From: Methylobacterium sp. R2-1
GTDB taxonomy: Bacteria; Pseudomonadota; Alphaproteobacteria; Rhizobiales; Beijerinckiaceae
Direction: 5' to 3'
DNA: 64,000 bases
Assembly: GCF_014191355.1 (NCBI RefSeq)
Contig: NZ_JACHWM010000009.1
Coordinates: 1 to 64,000 of the forward strand
The stretch's first letter is position 1. Each line of letters opens with the position of its first letter. The notes below the pieces were generated by a model. That model searched no databases and was not told the DNA's origin. It saw only the letters and a list, made by a program, of their open reading frames with translations. Shown piece after piece: positions 55,408 to 64,000 of the stretch. The position numbers and the translations under genes were made by a program.

Positions 55408-56022
55408 CTATTTCGGCTGCCCGTCGCCGTCGCCCATCGCCGCGCTGAGCCGGGCGTAGTTCTTCGTCACCAGGGCGATGTTGGATTGCGAGGGCTTGGC
55501 CGGCTCGCCCGCGGCAAGCGCCTCTTCGATCTCCTTGACCGCTTCGGCCTTCTCCTTGGCGGGCATCCCCTTGTCGGCCTGCACCGCCGCGAGTTGCTTC
55601 TTCAGGAGCGGCGCGGCGCCGACATAGCTCTTCGTCTCGGGATCGATCCCGCCGAGCACCGCATCGACGGTGTCGCTGGCATCCTGATACGCCTCGAGGC
55701 TCGCGAATCCGTTCCGCTTCACAATCGCCTCGGCTTGGCCCTGAGCGCCTTCCTCGGCCTTCGGGTCGGGCTTGTCGGGCGCGCCGCCGGACAGCTTGGC
55801 GAGTTCGGGTTGCGCGGCGAGGAGACCGTCGATCTGGCCTTGCGTCAGCGCGATTTCCTTGCCCGGCTCCGGCGCCCCGGCCAGCGCGCGATCCTGCGGC
55901 GCAGCGGGCGGCTTCGCCTGGGCGAGCGCAGCGCCAGGAACGAGCACGGCTCCGGTGAGGGTGGCTCCGGCGAGGAGTGCGGAGAAGGAAGCGGCGCGCA
56001 GGCTGCGCGAAAGGATCGTCAT
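55408..56022 (-). CDS. Exported Lys/Ala-rich protein of unknown function
   Basis: A 204-residue exported protein. The signal peptide (LRAASFSALLAGATLTGAVL) ends near ALAQA. The mature part is mostly helical and charged: EIALTQGQIDGLLAAQPELAKL, KRNGFASLEAYQDASDTVDAVL, and KKQLAAVQADKGMPAKEKAE. No domain is recognised. ATG 56022 was chosen because GAGG lies 9 nt upstream; ATG 56037 is possible. It is divergent from the serine hydrolase gene. Confidence 0.75.
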   Translation of the reverse strand: MTILSRSLRAASFSALLAGATLTGAVLVPGAALAQAKPPAAPQDRALAGAPEPGKEIALTQGQIDGLLAAQPELAKLSGGAPDKPDPKAEEGAQGQAEAIVKRNGFASLEAYQDASDTVDAVLGGIDPETKSYVGAAPLLKKQLAAVQADKGMPAKEKAEAVKEIEEALAAGEPAKPSQSNIALVTKNYARLSAAMGDGDGQPK

Positions 56023-56249
56023 GATCGTCGGCCTCATGTCTCGTCGGCGGCGTCCGGGGGGACATCCCGCGCGCGACGCGGGGTTCGCCCGGGCCCGGCG
56101 CTTCTCGCAACGGGTCGCGGCGAAACCGTGATCGCATGCCGGGCGCCCCCGGCGCCGTGCGCGATCGCGGAGACGGCGGCGCCACGCCACGGCCGCAAAG
56201 GCGGCCTCTGTTCCGCGCCGATCCGTCGGCCTCAAGGAGATAGCAGCCC

Positions 56250-58043
56250 GTGAGCCATGCATTCGCGTGCCCGCGCCGCATGCTGACCGTCCTCGCGGCG
56301 CTGTCAGCCGCTCTCATGACGCTGGCGATCCCTTCGGCGCGCGCCGAGGAGGATTTCGCCGAGCGGGCGCACGCCCTCGTCGCCCCCTACATCGAGGCCG
56401 GCCTGTTCTCCGGCGTCATCCTCGTGGCGAAGGATGGGCAACCGGTCTTCCGCCGGGCCTACGGCCTTGCCGACCGTGAGTGGGAGATCCCCAACACGCC
56501 GCAGACCCATTTCCGCATCGGCTCGCTCACCAAGGCCTTCACCGCGGCGGCCGTCCTGAAGCTCGCGGAGGCCGGGCGGCTCGGTCTCGACGATCCGATC
56601 CGCCGCTGGGTCCCCTCCGTGCCGGAAGCTTGGGCGGGGGTGAGCCTGCGGCACCTGCTCCAGCACCGCTCCGGCATCATCAACTTCACGGCGCTGCCCA
56701 ACTACTACGACCAGATCGCCCGGGTCGATCACACGCCGGCGCAGATCGTGGCGCTGACCAGCGGTGACCCGCTGCTGTTCCCGCCGGGCGAGCGCTTCGA
56801 GTACAGCAACACCAACTACGTGCTGCTCGGCATGGTGATCGAGGCGGCCTCAGGTCTCTCCTACGAGGCCTATCTGCGCGAAACCATTCTGGCGCCGCTG
56901 GGCCTGAAGGAGACCGGCTACGACGACCTGACCGTCGTCCTGCCGCGGCGGGCGGCCGGTTACCGGCGGGGGCGGGCGCAATGGCGCAACGCCGTGCCGA
57001 TGGCGGCGAGCTCGGCCTTTGCTGCGGGCGCGCTCTACTCGACGGTGGACGACCTGCTGGCCTGGGACGAGGCGCTTGCCGGTCCGCGCCTGCTCTCCGA
57101 GTCCTCGCGCGCGGCGATGTTCGACGATCGCGGCACCGGCTACGGCCTCGGCTGGTTCGTCTCGCGCGCCTTCGGCAAGCCCGGCGAACCGGCGAGCGGC
57201 CACCACGTCGTCGGCCATGCCGGCTCGATCCCCGGCTTCCTCTCGATCAACGATATCTATCCCGACGAACGGCTCACGGTGATCGTGCTCTCGAACACCG
57301 AGACCGCACCGGCCCAGAAGATCGCCCGCGACCTCGCCGCACTCCGTTTCGGCCATTACGAGGCGCCCGAGGAGATCGTGCTGGAGGACCTGATCCTCGA
57401 CCGCTATCCCGGCACCTACCGCCTCGGACCCCGTGCCTTCCTCACGGTCGCTCGCGCGGGCAGGGGCCTGACGGCGCGGCTGGACGGGCCCGGCCTGCGC
57501 GAACCCGCCTTTCCCTTCGTGCCCGAAAGCGACCGCACCTTCGTCAGCCCCGTCGCCGACATGCGCCTCACCTTCGAGACGGAGCCCGACGGCACCCCAA
57601 CCGGGGTGATCCTGCATCGCGACCGCCGCGACCGGACCGGACCGCGCGTGACCGAGGCGGAGGCGCGGACCAGCCTCGCCGAGCCGCCACGAGAGCACCG
57701 CGAGGTCGCCATCGATCGTTCCGGCCTGACGGCATTCGCCGGTCGCTACACCCTGGCGCCGGGCCACGAGATCGCGGTGACCGTCGAGGACGGGCGGATC
57801 TTCGCGCAAGCGCCCAGGCAGCCGCGCAACGAACTCTTTCCGGAGGCCGAGCGCGCCTTCTTCCTGCGCGCGCTCGATGCGCAGATCACCTTCACCGCGG
57901 ACGAGGCGGGCCGCATCACCGGCCTGATCCTACACCAGAACGGCTTTGAGACCGACGCGCCCCGATTGCCCGAGGAGGGCGGCCCGGCCTCACGCCTTGG
58001 ACCAAGGGCGGGGTCGCCACCGGACCCGAAAGGGTCTAACTGA
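56250..58043 (+). CDS. Beta-lactamase-fold serine hydrolase, exported
   Basis: A 597-residue protein with a signal peptide (LTVLAALSAALMTLAIPSARA). The penicillin-binding/class C type domain (about 35-375) has the SxxK at S92-K95 (IGSLTKAF), YSN at 185-187 (FEYSNTNYV) and a C-terminal HAGSIPGF in place of KTG. About 220 further residues form a second beta-rich domain seen in D-aminopeptidase-like and DUF3471-type hydrolases, with two similar halves (LDRYPGTYRLG and LTAFAGRYTLAPG). It may be a peptidase or esterase; resistance to beta-lactams cannot be inferred. GTG 56250 has AAGGAGA upstream. Confidence 0.88.
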   Translation: MSHAFACPRRMLTVLAALSAALMTLAIPSARAEEDFAERAHALVAPYIEAGLFSGVILVAKDGQPVFRRAYGLADREWEIPNTPQTHFRIGSLTKAFTAAAVLKLAEAGRLGLDDPIRRWVPSVPEAWAGVSLRHLLQHRSGIINFTALPNYYDQIARVDHTPAQIVALTSGDPLLFPPGERFEYSNTNYVLLGMVIEAASGLSYEAYLRETILAPLGLKETGYDDLTVVLPRRAAGYRRGRAQWRNAVPMAASSAFAAGALYSTVDDLLAWDEALAGPRLLSESSRAAMFDDRGTGYGLGWFVSRAFGKPGEPASGHHVVGHAGSIPGFLSINDIYPDERLTVIVLSNTETAPAQKIARDLAALRFGHYEAPEEIVLEDLILDRYPGTYRLGPRAFLTVARAGRGLTARLDGPGLREPAFPFVPESDRTFVSPVADMRLTFETEPDGTPTGVILHRDRRDRTGPRVTEAEARTSLAEPPREHREVAIDRSGLTAFAGRYTLAPGHEIAVTVEDGRIFAQAPRQPRNELFPEAERAFFLRALDAQITFTADEAGRITGLILHQNGFETDAPRLPEEGGPASRLGPRAGSPPDPKGSN

Positions 58044-58240
58044 TGGGCCTGCCGCACGCATCGGCAGCGGCCTCGCCGCTCCGCGGCGACCGGCGAAAAC
58101 AGTTGCGAAAACAATCAAGTCGGCGGCCGCCAGAAGCCGCGTTGGCCAAAAGTCCACCTTGATCAGACGGGGCGACTGCTCTTGTCTCCCGCGATAACGC
58201 GGCAAAGCGGTCGACGAACGAGCGCAATGGAGGAAACGCG

Positions 58241-59764
58241 ATGAACAAGCCCGAATTCCTGGCTGACGCCAAGACCAAGTCCCCCTTCTCGGCGCGCTAC
58301 GACAACTTCATCGGCGGCCAGTGGGTCGCCCCTGTCGGCGGCCGCTACTTCGAGAACACCTCCCCCATTACCGGCAAGGTGATCTGCGAGGTCGCCCGCT
58401 CCGATGCGCAGGACATCGAGAAGGCGCTCGATGCCGCTCATGCCGCCAAGGACGCCTGGGGCCGCAGCGCACCGGCCGAGCGCGCCCGCATCCTCAACAA
58501 GATCGCCGACCGGATGGAGGAGAACCTCGATCTGATCGCGCTCGCCGAGACCTGGGACAACGGCAAGCCGATCCGCGAGACCACCGCCGCCGACATCCCG
58601 CTCGCCATCGACCACTGGCGCTACTTCGCGAGCTGCGTCCGCGCCCAGGAAGGCGCGATCTCGGAGATCGACCACGACACGGTGGCCTACCACTTCCACG
58701 AGCCGCTCGGCGTCGTCGGCCAGATCATCCCCTGGAACTTCCCGATCCTGATGGCGGTGTGGAAGCTCGCTCCGGCGCTCGCCGCCGGCAACTGCGTGGT
58801 GCTGAAGCCCGCCGAGCAGACCCCGGCCTCGATCCTCGTCGTGCTGGAGCTGATCGGCGACCTGCTGCCGCCGGGCGTGATCAACGTCGTCAACGGCTTC
58901 GGCCTCGAGGCCGGCAAGCCCCTGGCCTCCTCGCCCCGCATCGCCAAGATCGCCTTCACGGGTGAGACGACCACCGGTCGCCTCATCATGCAGTACGCCT
59001 CGCAGAACCTGATTCCGGTGACGCTCGAACTCGGTGGCAAGTCGCCGAACATCTTCTTCGGGGATGTCGCCAACGAGGACGACGACTTCTTCGACAAGGC
59101 GCTCGAAGGCTTCACCATGTTCGCCCTCAACCAGGGCGAGGTCTGCACCTGCCCGAGCCGCGCGCTGGTGCACGAGTCGATCTACGACCGCTTCATCGAG
59201 CGCGCGATTAAGCGTGTCGAGGCGATCACGCAGGGGAGCCCTCTGGACCCGGCGACCATGATCGGCGCGCAGGCCTCCTCCGAGCAGCTCGAGAAGATCC
59301 TGAGCTACGTCGATATCGGTAAGCAGGAGGGCGCCGAGTGCCTCACCGGTGGCGCCCGCGGCACCCGCGAGGGCGATCTCGCCGACGGCTTCTACATGCA
59401 GCCGACGGTGTTCAAGGGCCACAACAAGATGCGGATCTTCCAGGAGGAGATCTTCGGGCCCGTCCTCTCGGTCACGACCTTCAAGGACGACGAGGAGGCG
59501 CTCTCCATCGCCAACGACACGCTCTACGGACTCGGTGCCGGCGTGTGGACCCGCGACGGAACCCGCGCCTACCGTTTCGGCCGCGCGATCCAGGCCGGCC
59601 GCGTCTGGACGAACTGCTACCACGCCTACCCGGCCCACGCGGCCTTCGGCGGCTACAAGCAGTCCGGCATCGGCCGCGAGACCCACAAGATGATGCTCGA
59701 TCACTACCAGCAGACCAAGAACATGCTGGTCAGCTACTCCTCGAAGAAGCTCGGGTTCTTCTAA
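58241..59764 (+). CDS. NAD-dependent aldehyde dehydrogenase, ExaC/acetaldehyde type
   Basis: A 507-residue ALDH. Catalytic C302 ([11 protein letters not shown]), the general-base Glu in [24 protein letters not shown] and the C-terminal [17 protein letters not shown] are intact. The double Cys (CTC) and length fit the ExaC/AcoD/acetaldehyde dehydrogenase group. An ATGGAGGAAACGCG ribosome site precedes the ATG. Within 52 bp upstream there is a small palindrome (CCGCG-ATAA-CGCGG, 58189-58202). In a methylotroph it may oxidise acetaldehyde or other C2+ aldehydes. It is monocistronic with its own terminator. Confidence 0.92.
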   Translation: MNKPEFLADAKTKSPFSARYDNFIGGQWVAPVGGRYFENTSPITGKVICEVARSDAQDIEKALDAAHAAKDAWGRSAPAERARILNKIADRMEENLDLIALAETWDNGKPIRETTAADIPLAIDHWRYFASCVRAQEGAISEIDHDTVAYHFHEPLGVVGQIIPWNFPILMAVWKLAPALAAGNCVVLKPAEQTPASILVVLELIGDLLPPGVINVVNGFGLEAGKPLASSPRIAKIAFTGETTTGRLIMQYASQNLIPVTLELGGKSPNIFFGDVANEDDDFFDKALEGFTMFALNQGEVCTCPSRALVHESIYDRFIERAIKRVEAITQGSPLDPATMIGAQASSEQLEKILSYVDIGKQEGAECLTGGARGTREGDLADGFYMQPTVFKGHNKMRIFQEEIFGPVLSVTTFKDDEEALSIANDTLYGLGAGVWTRDGTRAYRFGRAIQAGRVWTNCYHAYPAHAAFGGYKQSGIGRETHKMMLDHYQQTKNMLVSYSSKKLGFF

Positions 59765-59797
59765 GCCTCTTCGGAAACGCTCGAGACCACCTTCAAC

Positions 59798-59823
59798 CCC
59801 CGGCCGAAAGGCCGGGGTTTTTT
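59798..59823 (+). terminator. Rho-independent terminator after the aldehyde dehydrogenase
   Basis: Stem CCCCGGCC / GGCCGGGG with GAAA tetraloop, followed by six Ts, 33 bp past the stop codon. Confidence 0.93.
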
Positions 59824-59940
59824 GTTGTCGGAGCCGCAGCGGCGCCGGCAACAGGGGTTCGGCGCCCGATTTCGCGGTTCGGTCTCGATGCGGGAGCGGA
59901 CGTGCCCGTTCATCCTGCACAGGCTCGGCCGGCGGCTCGA

Positions 59941-60819
59941 TCAGGCACCCTGCCAGACATGCGCGGCCTCGGCAGCGAAATCGCGATAGCTGCGCGGGGC
60001 ACGGCCCAGCAGGGCCGCGAAGCGCGCGACCTCGGCGGCGCTCGCTGAGGCGCCTTCCTCCTGGTAGCGGCGCATCATCACGCGCAGATCGTAGGCGAGC
60101 CAGGCGGGAGCAAACCCACGCAGGCGGCTTTCCAACCCGTCGAGGTCGTCGCCGCCGTAACGCACGTCGCGTCCCAGCACCTCCGCCCACACCGCGGCGA
60201 TCGACTGCCCCGTGAGGGCATCCGGCCCGACGAGCTCGTAGGTCTCGGCCGGGAGCGGCGCCGCGGAGCGGTCGCGATGCAGGAGCTCGCGCGCCGCGAC
60301 CTCGGCGATGTCGCGCGTGTCGACCATCGAGATTCCCCGGCCGCCGATCGGCGACCCGTACACGCCGGCGCCGAGGAGTGGGTCCTTCTGGGAGACGTCG
60401 TTCTGCATGAAGTAGGCGGGCCGCAACACCGTGGCCGGCAGATCAAGAGCTGCGATCATGCGCTCGACAGCGTGCTTGCCGGTAAAATGGGGCGCATCGA
60501 CAAAGGCCTCGCCCCGGTAGACCGAAAGGTAGACGATGCCGCGCACGCCCGCATCCCGGGCCAGGTTGAGGGCCGTGATGGCCTGGGTCAGCTCGTCCGG
60601 GATGTTGGCGACGAGCAGGAACAGAGTGTCGATGCCGGTGAGCGCCGCGCGCAAGGCATCGATGTCGGTGAGGTCGCCGCGGGCGGTCTCGACACCGGCG
60701 GGGAAGCGCGCCGTCTCGGGCGAGCGGGTCAGAGCGCGGACCGACGCGCCGGATCCGGCGAGGTGACCGATGACGGAGGAGCCGATGCGGCCGGTGGCAC
60801 CGGTGACGAGGATGGTCAT
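59941..60819 (-). CDS. NmrA-type NAD(P)-binding reductase
   Basis: A 292-residue atypical SDR. The N-terminal motif TILVTGATGRIGSSVIGHL, ARGDLTDIDALRAALTGID, and the segment VYLSVYRGEAF replace classical SDR catalysis; no YxxxK is evident. LRPAYFMQNDVSQ and VDTRDIAEVAARELL are typical of NmrA/QOR2-like proteins. It may reduce quinones or act as a redox sensor. Divergent from a LysR gene that probably controls it. Confidence 0.88.
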   Translation of the reverse strand: MTILVTGATGRIGSSVIGHLAGSGASVRALTRSPETARFPAGVETARGDLTDIDALRAALTGIDTLFLLVANIPDELTQAITALNLARDAGVRGIVYLSVYRGEAFVDAPHFTGKHAVERMIAALDLPATVLRPAYFMQNDVSQKDPLLGAGVYGSPIGGRGISMVDTRDIAEVAARELLHRDRSAAPLPAETYELVGPDALTGQSIAAVWAEVLGRDVRYGGDDLDGLESRLRGFAPAWLAYDLRVMMRRYQEEGASASAAEVARFAALLGRAPRSYRDFAAEAAHVWQGA

Positions 60820-60890
60820 TGCCGTTCTCCTGGTTGAGCTGGGCGGTCCGCTGCGGGCCGCCACCGATGACCGGAAGATGTGCCGTTCCC

Positions 60891-60912
60891 CTTGCGAGCC
60901 ATAGACGGCAAG
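60891..60912. promoter_or_regulatory. LysR-type box between NmrA-like and LysR genes
   Basis: CTTGC (60891-60895) and GCAAG (60908-60912) form a dyad with 12-nt spacing, matching the T-N11-A pattern of LysR regulators, about 35 bp upstream of the LysR ATG. Confidence 0.45.
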
Positions 60913-60945
60913 ATCGGGACTGGGTGTCTCGGAACTGGAACGGCC

Positions 60946-61848
60946 ATGGACCTCTCGGCGCTCTCGGACTTCCATCTCGTCGCCAGCCACGGCGGCTTCG
61001 GCCGTGCCGCGCGGGCGAGCGGCCGACCGAAGGCGACGCTGTCGCGTCGCGTGGCGGAACTCGAGGCGAGCTTGGGCGCTCGGTTGATCGAACGAGGAGA
61101 ACGCAGCCTGCGTCTGACCGAGGCGGGGGCCCTCCTGCACAGCCGCACCGGACCGCTGCTCGGCGAGATCGCGGAGGCCGGCGCGGCCGTCAGTGGTGGC
61201 ATGGATCGGCCGCGCGGGCGCCTGCGGGTGAGTGCGCCGCTGCTTCTCTCGGATACCGCGCTCGGACGCATCGCCGCCCGCTTCGTGCGCGCCTATCCCG
61301 AGGTCGATCTGGCGATCCGCTCGGAGGATCGCCTCGTCGATCCGGTGGAGGAGGACTTCGATGTCGTCATCCGGGTAAACCCGAGGCCGGACGAGCGCTT
61401 GGTCGGCCGCTGCGTGCTGCGCGACGCTCCCTGGCTCGTGGCTGCCGCCGACGCCGTCCGCCCGGATATGATGGCGGATGGCGGGCCGATCCCGCTCCCC
61501 AGCGTGGTACGCTCGGAACCGCGACCCGGCGAGGTCTGGACCGTGCGCGAGGGCTCCTCGCACATCGCCTACGCGCCCGTACCGGTTCTGCGGCTGTCCT
61601 CGCTGCCGATGCTGCGCGACGCCGTGGTCGAGGGTGCCGGTGCCGCGGTGCTTCCGCGCTCCCTCGTGGGAGGCGACGTCGCGGCGGGTCGGCTGACGCG
61701 CTGGGGCTTGCTCGAAGGTCCGTCGAACGAGGTCTGGGCGTTGCACACCTCGCGCCGGCTGGTCAGCCCGAAGGTGTCGGCCTTCGTGTCATACCTGGCG
61801 GAAGAGCTTCAGCCCTCCGACAGACATTCCACCGTGCCTCATCCCTAG
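60946..61848 (+). CDS. LysR-family regulator, divergent to NmrA-like gene
   Basis: A 300-residue regulator. The winged HTH (about 1-60) reads ALSDFHLVASHGGFGRAARASGRPKATLSRRVAELE, followed by the effector domain with GRLRVSAPLLLSD and DVVIRVNPRPDERLVGRC. The ATG at 60946 was chosen over a 22-codon extension that lies in the divergent promoter. Likely controls the NmrA-like reductase. Confidence 0.92.
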   Translation: MDLSALSDFHLVASHGGFGRAARASGRPKATLSRRVAELEASLGARLIERGERSLRLTEAGALLHSRTGPLLGEIAEAGAAVSGGMDRPRGRLRVSAPLLLSDTALGRIAARFVRAYPEVDLAIRSEDRLVDPVEEDFDVVIRVNPRPDERLVGRCVLRDAPWLVAAADAVRPDMMADGGPIPLPSVVRSEPRPGEVWTVREGSSHIAYAPVPVLRLSSLPMLRDAVVEGAGAAVLPRSLVGGDVAAGRLTRWGLLEGPSNEVWALHTSRRLVSPKVSAFVSYLAEELQPSDRHSTVPHP

Positions 61849-61850
61849 AG

Positions 61851-61880
61851 CATCGTCCTGATTTCGGATCCGGGACGATG
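61851..61880. repeat. Palindromic intergenic repeat (CATCGTCC...GGACGATG)
   Basis: 8-bp perfect inverse arms with a 14-nt centre, starting 2 bp after the LysR stop. It resembles the AGCAT(C/G)-type palindromes scattered in intergenic DNA of Hyphomicrobiales. It may serve as a terminator for the LysR gene; a run of eight Ts lies further downstream at about 61909-61916. Confidence 0.45.
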
Positions 61881-61995
61881 TTCTTGCCTCTTGTTTCGGC
61901 ATCGAGTTTTTTTTCGAAGGCCGCTGGCTCTCTTGCGGGACGATGCTCGAGCACCCGACCGAGCACTTGAGTGCTGCGCCCGGTGTGCCAGAGGC

Positions 61996-62877
61996 TCAGC
62001 CTCCCTCGGACGAGGTCGCGATCCGGCCGAGCTCCGTCATCTCCGCGTCCGGCAGCGCCAGGTTGGCGGCGGCCAAGTTCTCCCGCAAATGCGCGACCGA
62101 GGACGTGCCGGGAATCAGCAGGATGTTGGGCGCGCGGCGCAGGAGCCAGGCGAGCGCGACCTCCATCGGGGTCGCGCCGAGCCGCGCGGCGACCTGAGAC
62201 AGCGTCGTCGATTGCAGCGGGCTGAAGCCCCCGAGCGGGAAGAACGGGACGTAGGCGATCCCGGCAGCCGCGAGGTCGTCGACGAGCGCGTCGTCCGCCC
62301 GATGCGCGAGGTTGTACGCGTTCTGGACGCAGACGATGTCGGCGATCCTCCGCCCCTCGGCGACCTGCCGAGCCGTCACGTTGCTGAGCCCGATCCGGCG
62401 CACCAGACCCTGGCGCTGAAGATCCGCCAGAACCGTGAGCGGCGCTTCGATGGAGCCCTCTGCCGGCCCCGTCACGTCGAACATGATGCGCAGGTTGACG
62501 ACATCGAGCGCGTCCAGGCCGAGATTGCGCAGGTTGTCGTGAACAGCGCGGGTGAGATCCTCGGCCGAGAAGGCCGGATTCCACGAAGCGTCCGCCCCCC
62601 GCTTCGCACCGATCTTGGTGACGATGACGAGATCGTCCGGATAGGGATAGAGCGCCTCCCGGATGAGCTGATTGGTCACGTGCGGGCCGTAGAAGTCGCT
62701 CGTGTCGATGTGGTTCACGCCGGAGGCCACGGCCTCGCGCAGGACGGCGATGGCGCCGTCCCGATCCTTCGGCGGGCCGAACACGTGCGGCCCGGCGAGT
62801 TGCATCGCACCGTAGCCCAGGCGGTTCACCGTACGATCACCCAGGGTGTAGGTGCCGGCTCGGCCGAGATCGTTCAT
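61996..62877 (-). CDS. Aldo/keto reductase
   Basis: A 293-residue TIM-barrel oxidoreductase. The catalytic Tyr is in HIDTSDFYGPHVTNQL, with Asp in the same motif, and Lys in VIVTKIGAKRG; the usual His is replaced (VVNLRIM). C-terminal IPGTSSVAHLRENLAA is the NADPH-binding site. It belongs to the YghZ/Tas-like group. Divergent from a LysR gene across 95 bp. Confidence 0.9.
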   Translation of the reverse strand: MNDLGRAGTYTLGDRTVNRLGYGAMQLAGPHVFGPPKDRDGAIAVLREAVASGVNHIDTSDFYGPHVTNQLIREALYPYPDDLVIVTKIGAKRGADASWNPAFSAEDLTRAVHDNLRNLGLDALDVVNLRIMFDVTGPAEGSIEAPLTVLADLQRQGLVRRIGLSNVTARQVAEGRRIADIVCVQNAYNLAHRADDALVDDLAAAGIAYVPFFPLGGFSPLQSTTLSQVAARLGATPMEVALAWLLRRAPNILLIPGTSSVAHLRENLAAANLALPDAEMTELGRIATSSEGG

Positions 62878-62972
62878 CGGGGTCTCTCCTGTTTGACGCC
62901 CATGGATCTAGACGGTGCCGAACCGCGCGATAATACAGCTCAATCAGCACAGGTTGTGCGAGGAAACGAACA

Positions 62973-63947
62973 ATGTCGGGGGATCTCGGAGACCTCGCCG
63001 CCTTCGTCGTCGTCGCGGAGGCGGGCGGCTTTCGCGACGGCGCGCGGGCCAGCGGCATGAGCGCGTCCGGGTTGAGCGAGGCCGTGCGCCGTCTGGAGCA
63101 GCGGCTGGGCGTCCGTCTTCTCAACCGCACGACGCGCAGCGTCGCCCCGACCGAGGCCGGGATGCGTCTCTTGGAGCGTCTGACGCCGGCCCTTGGCGCG
63201 GTCGAGGCGGCACTCGACGTCGTCAACGGTTTTCGCGAACGGCCGGCCGGCACGCTCCGGCTCAACGTGCCGGTCAGCGCGGCGCGGCTGGTCCTGCCCA
63301 AGATCGTGCCGCCTTTCCTCGCCGCCTATCCGGACATCCGCCTCGACGTGATCGCCGAGGACAGCTTCGTCGACGTTCTGGCCGCTGGCTGCGATGCCGG
63401 AATCCGCTACGACGAGCGGCTTGAGCAGGACATGATCGCCGTCTCGATCGGCCCGCGGGAGCAGCGATTCGCCACGGCCGCCGCGCCGGCCTATCTCGAT
63501 CGGCAGGGTCGCCCGGAGCACCCGCGCGAGCTTCTGAACCATGCCTGCATCGGCGGCCGCTTCGCGAGCGGCAGGAAGACGGAATGGGAGTTCGAGCGGG
63601 ACGGGGAGACCGTGCGCATCGATCCAAGCGGGCCGCTCACCGTGCGCGTCGGTACGGCCACCGACCTCGCGGTCGACGCGGCGATCGCCGGTGTCGGCGT
63701 CCTCACCCTGTTCGAGGACTGGCTGCAGCCGCATCTCGACAGCGGTGCCCTGGAACCCGTTCTGGAGCCGTGGTGGCCGCGCTTCTCCGGCCCGTTTTTG
63801 TACTATCCCGGCCGCCGCTACCTTCCCGCACCGCTCCGAGCTTTCATCGACTTCATCGGCCTGCAGCGGCGCGCATCCGAACGTCGCGGGCGGGGCTCCG
63901 CTCCGTTCGCCGACGCGGTGAGGACCGGACGGCGTGATCAGCCTTGA
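62973..63947 (+). CDS. LysR-family regulator, divergent to aldo/keto reductase
   Basis: A 324-residue regulator of the DhmR/CrgA-like group. The HTH is DLAAFVVVAEAGGFRDGARASGMSASGLSEAV followed by RLEQRLGVRLLNRTTRSVAPTEAG; the effector domain has GTLRLNVPVSAARLVLP and AGCDAGIRYDERLEQDMI. The intergenic 95 bp has a small dyad GCACA-GGT-TGTGC at 62947-62959. Likely regulates the aldo/keto reductase. Confidence 0.92.
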   Translation: MSGDLGDLAAFVVVAEAGGFRDGARASGMSASGLSEAVRRLEQRLGVRLLNRTTRSVAPTEAGMRLLERLTPALGAVEAALDVVNGFRERPAGTLRLNVPVSAARLVLPKIVPPFLAAYPDIRLDVIAEDSFVDVLAAGCDAGIRYDERLEQDMIAVSIGPREQRFATAAAPAYLDRQGRPEHPRELLNHACIGGRFASGRKTEWEFERDGETVRIDPSGPLTVRVGTATDLAVDAAIAGVGVLTLFEDWLQPHLDSGALEPVLEPWWPRFSGPFLYYPGRRYLPAPLRAFIDFIGLQRRASERRGRGSAPFADAVRTGRRDQP

Positions 63948-64000
63948 AGCCGGATCAGGATCGCACGGCCGCCCTCCACCAGCACCTCGGCCGGCATCGG
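63938..64000 (-). CDS. Possible C-terminal end of a gene continuing past the window
   Basis: The minus strand is open from the right edge and reads PMPAEVLVEGGRAILIRLQ then G and TGA at 63938. Only 20 codons are visible. It would overlap the end of the LysR gene by 10 nt, tail to tail. Codon use is normal for the window. Too short to assign or to exclude chance. Confidence 0.3.
   Translation of the reverse strand, partial: PMPAEVLVEGGRAILIRLQG

Overview
This 64 kb window is GC-rich, densely packed chromosomal DNA. Gene families and gene order suggest an alphaproteobacterium of the Hyphomicrobiales, most likely Methylobacterium/Methylorubrum. The supporting genes are a formamidase/urea-amide uptake operon, CobF of the aerobic cobalamin route, an IalB-family protein, the argS-SPOR-nagZ-tatABC block, CtrA-type TTAA-N7-TTAA sites and an Irr-like iron box. 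That assignment is inference from content. No tRNA, rRNA, CRISPR array, prophage or intact insertion sequence was seen.

Positions 1-12.8 kb: a minus-strand operon reads urtABCDE - alpha/beta hydrolase - fmdA - fmdB. It should import urea or short-chain amides and hydrolyse formamide to ammonia and formate. Divergent from it is a two-gene signalling unit: a hybrid histidine kinase whose N-terminal half is an NCS1-type permease, and a REC-LuxR response regulator. The space between them holds a 7-bp-arm dyad, three 15-16 bp tandem repeats, a -24/-12 (sigma54-like) promoter and a Shine-Dalgarno placed before a CTG, which is the best start for the kinase. The whole looks like a nitrogen-scavenging regulon with its own transporter-derived sensor.

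12.8-30.5 kb: housekeeping and envelope genes. These include an SDR gene remnant, an IalB-family protein, a 29-residue membrane peptide, cobF, a periplasmic ClpP-like protein, a PAS protein, an orphan ParA/ribbon-helix-helix pair behind CtrA-type sites, RlpA, a large secreted protein, erpA, a dGTPase homologue, a Gly/Tyr-rich secreted protein, a thioesterase, argS, a SPOR protein and nagZ. Two copies of an inverted-repeat intergenic element lie here.

30.6-34.4 kb: tatABC directly follows nagZ, without the scpAB pair often found between them. A small secreted protein and an MFS exporter follow.

34.8-42.7 kb: a sulfonate-sulfur operon (ssuE-like, ssuA, ssuC, ssuB, ssuD) carrying two further SsuA-like binding proteins and a frameshifted FAD/NAD(P)-binding protein.

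42.7-52.4 kb: a small four-Cys protein behind two Irr-like boxes, a DUF2147 protein, a zinc-ribbon metallopeptidase, and a three-gene transglutaminase/DUF2126 - ATP-grasp/alpha-E - transglutaminase operon. That operon is a predicted peptide-bond-forming system of unknown product.

52.4-64 kb: regulator/oxidoreductase pairs and transporters. These are TetR/SDR around a near-perfect 24-bp operator, a Bcr/CflA-type MFS pump, a secreted protein, a beta-lactamase-fold hydrolase, an ExaC-like aldehyde dehydrogenase with a strong terminator, and two divergent LysR pairs (NmrA-type reductase; aldo/keto reductase).
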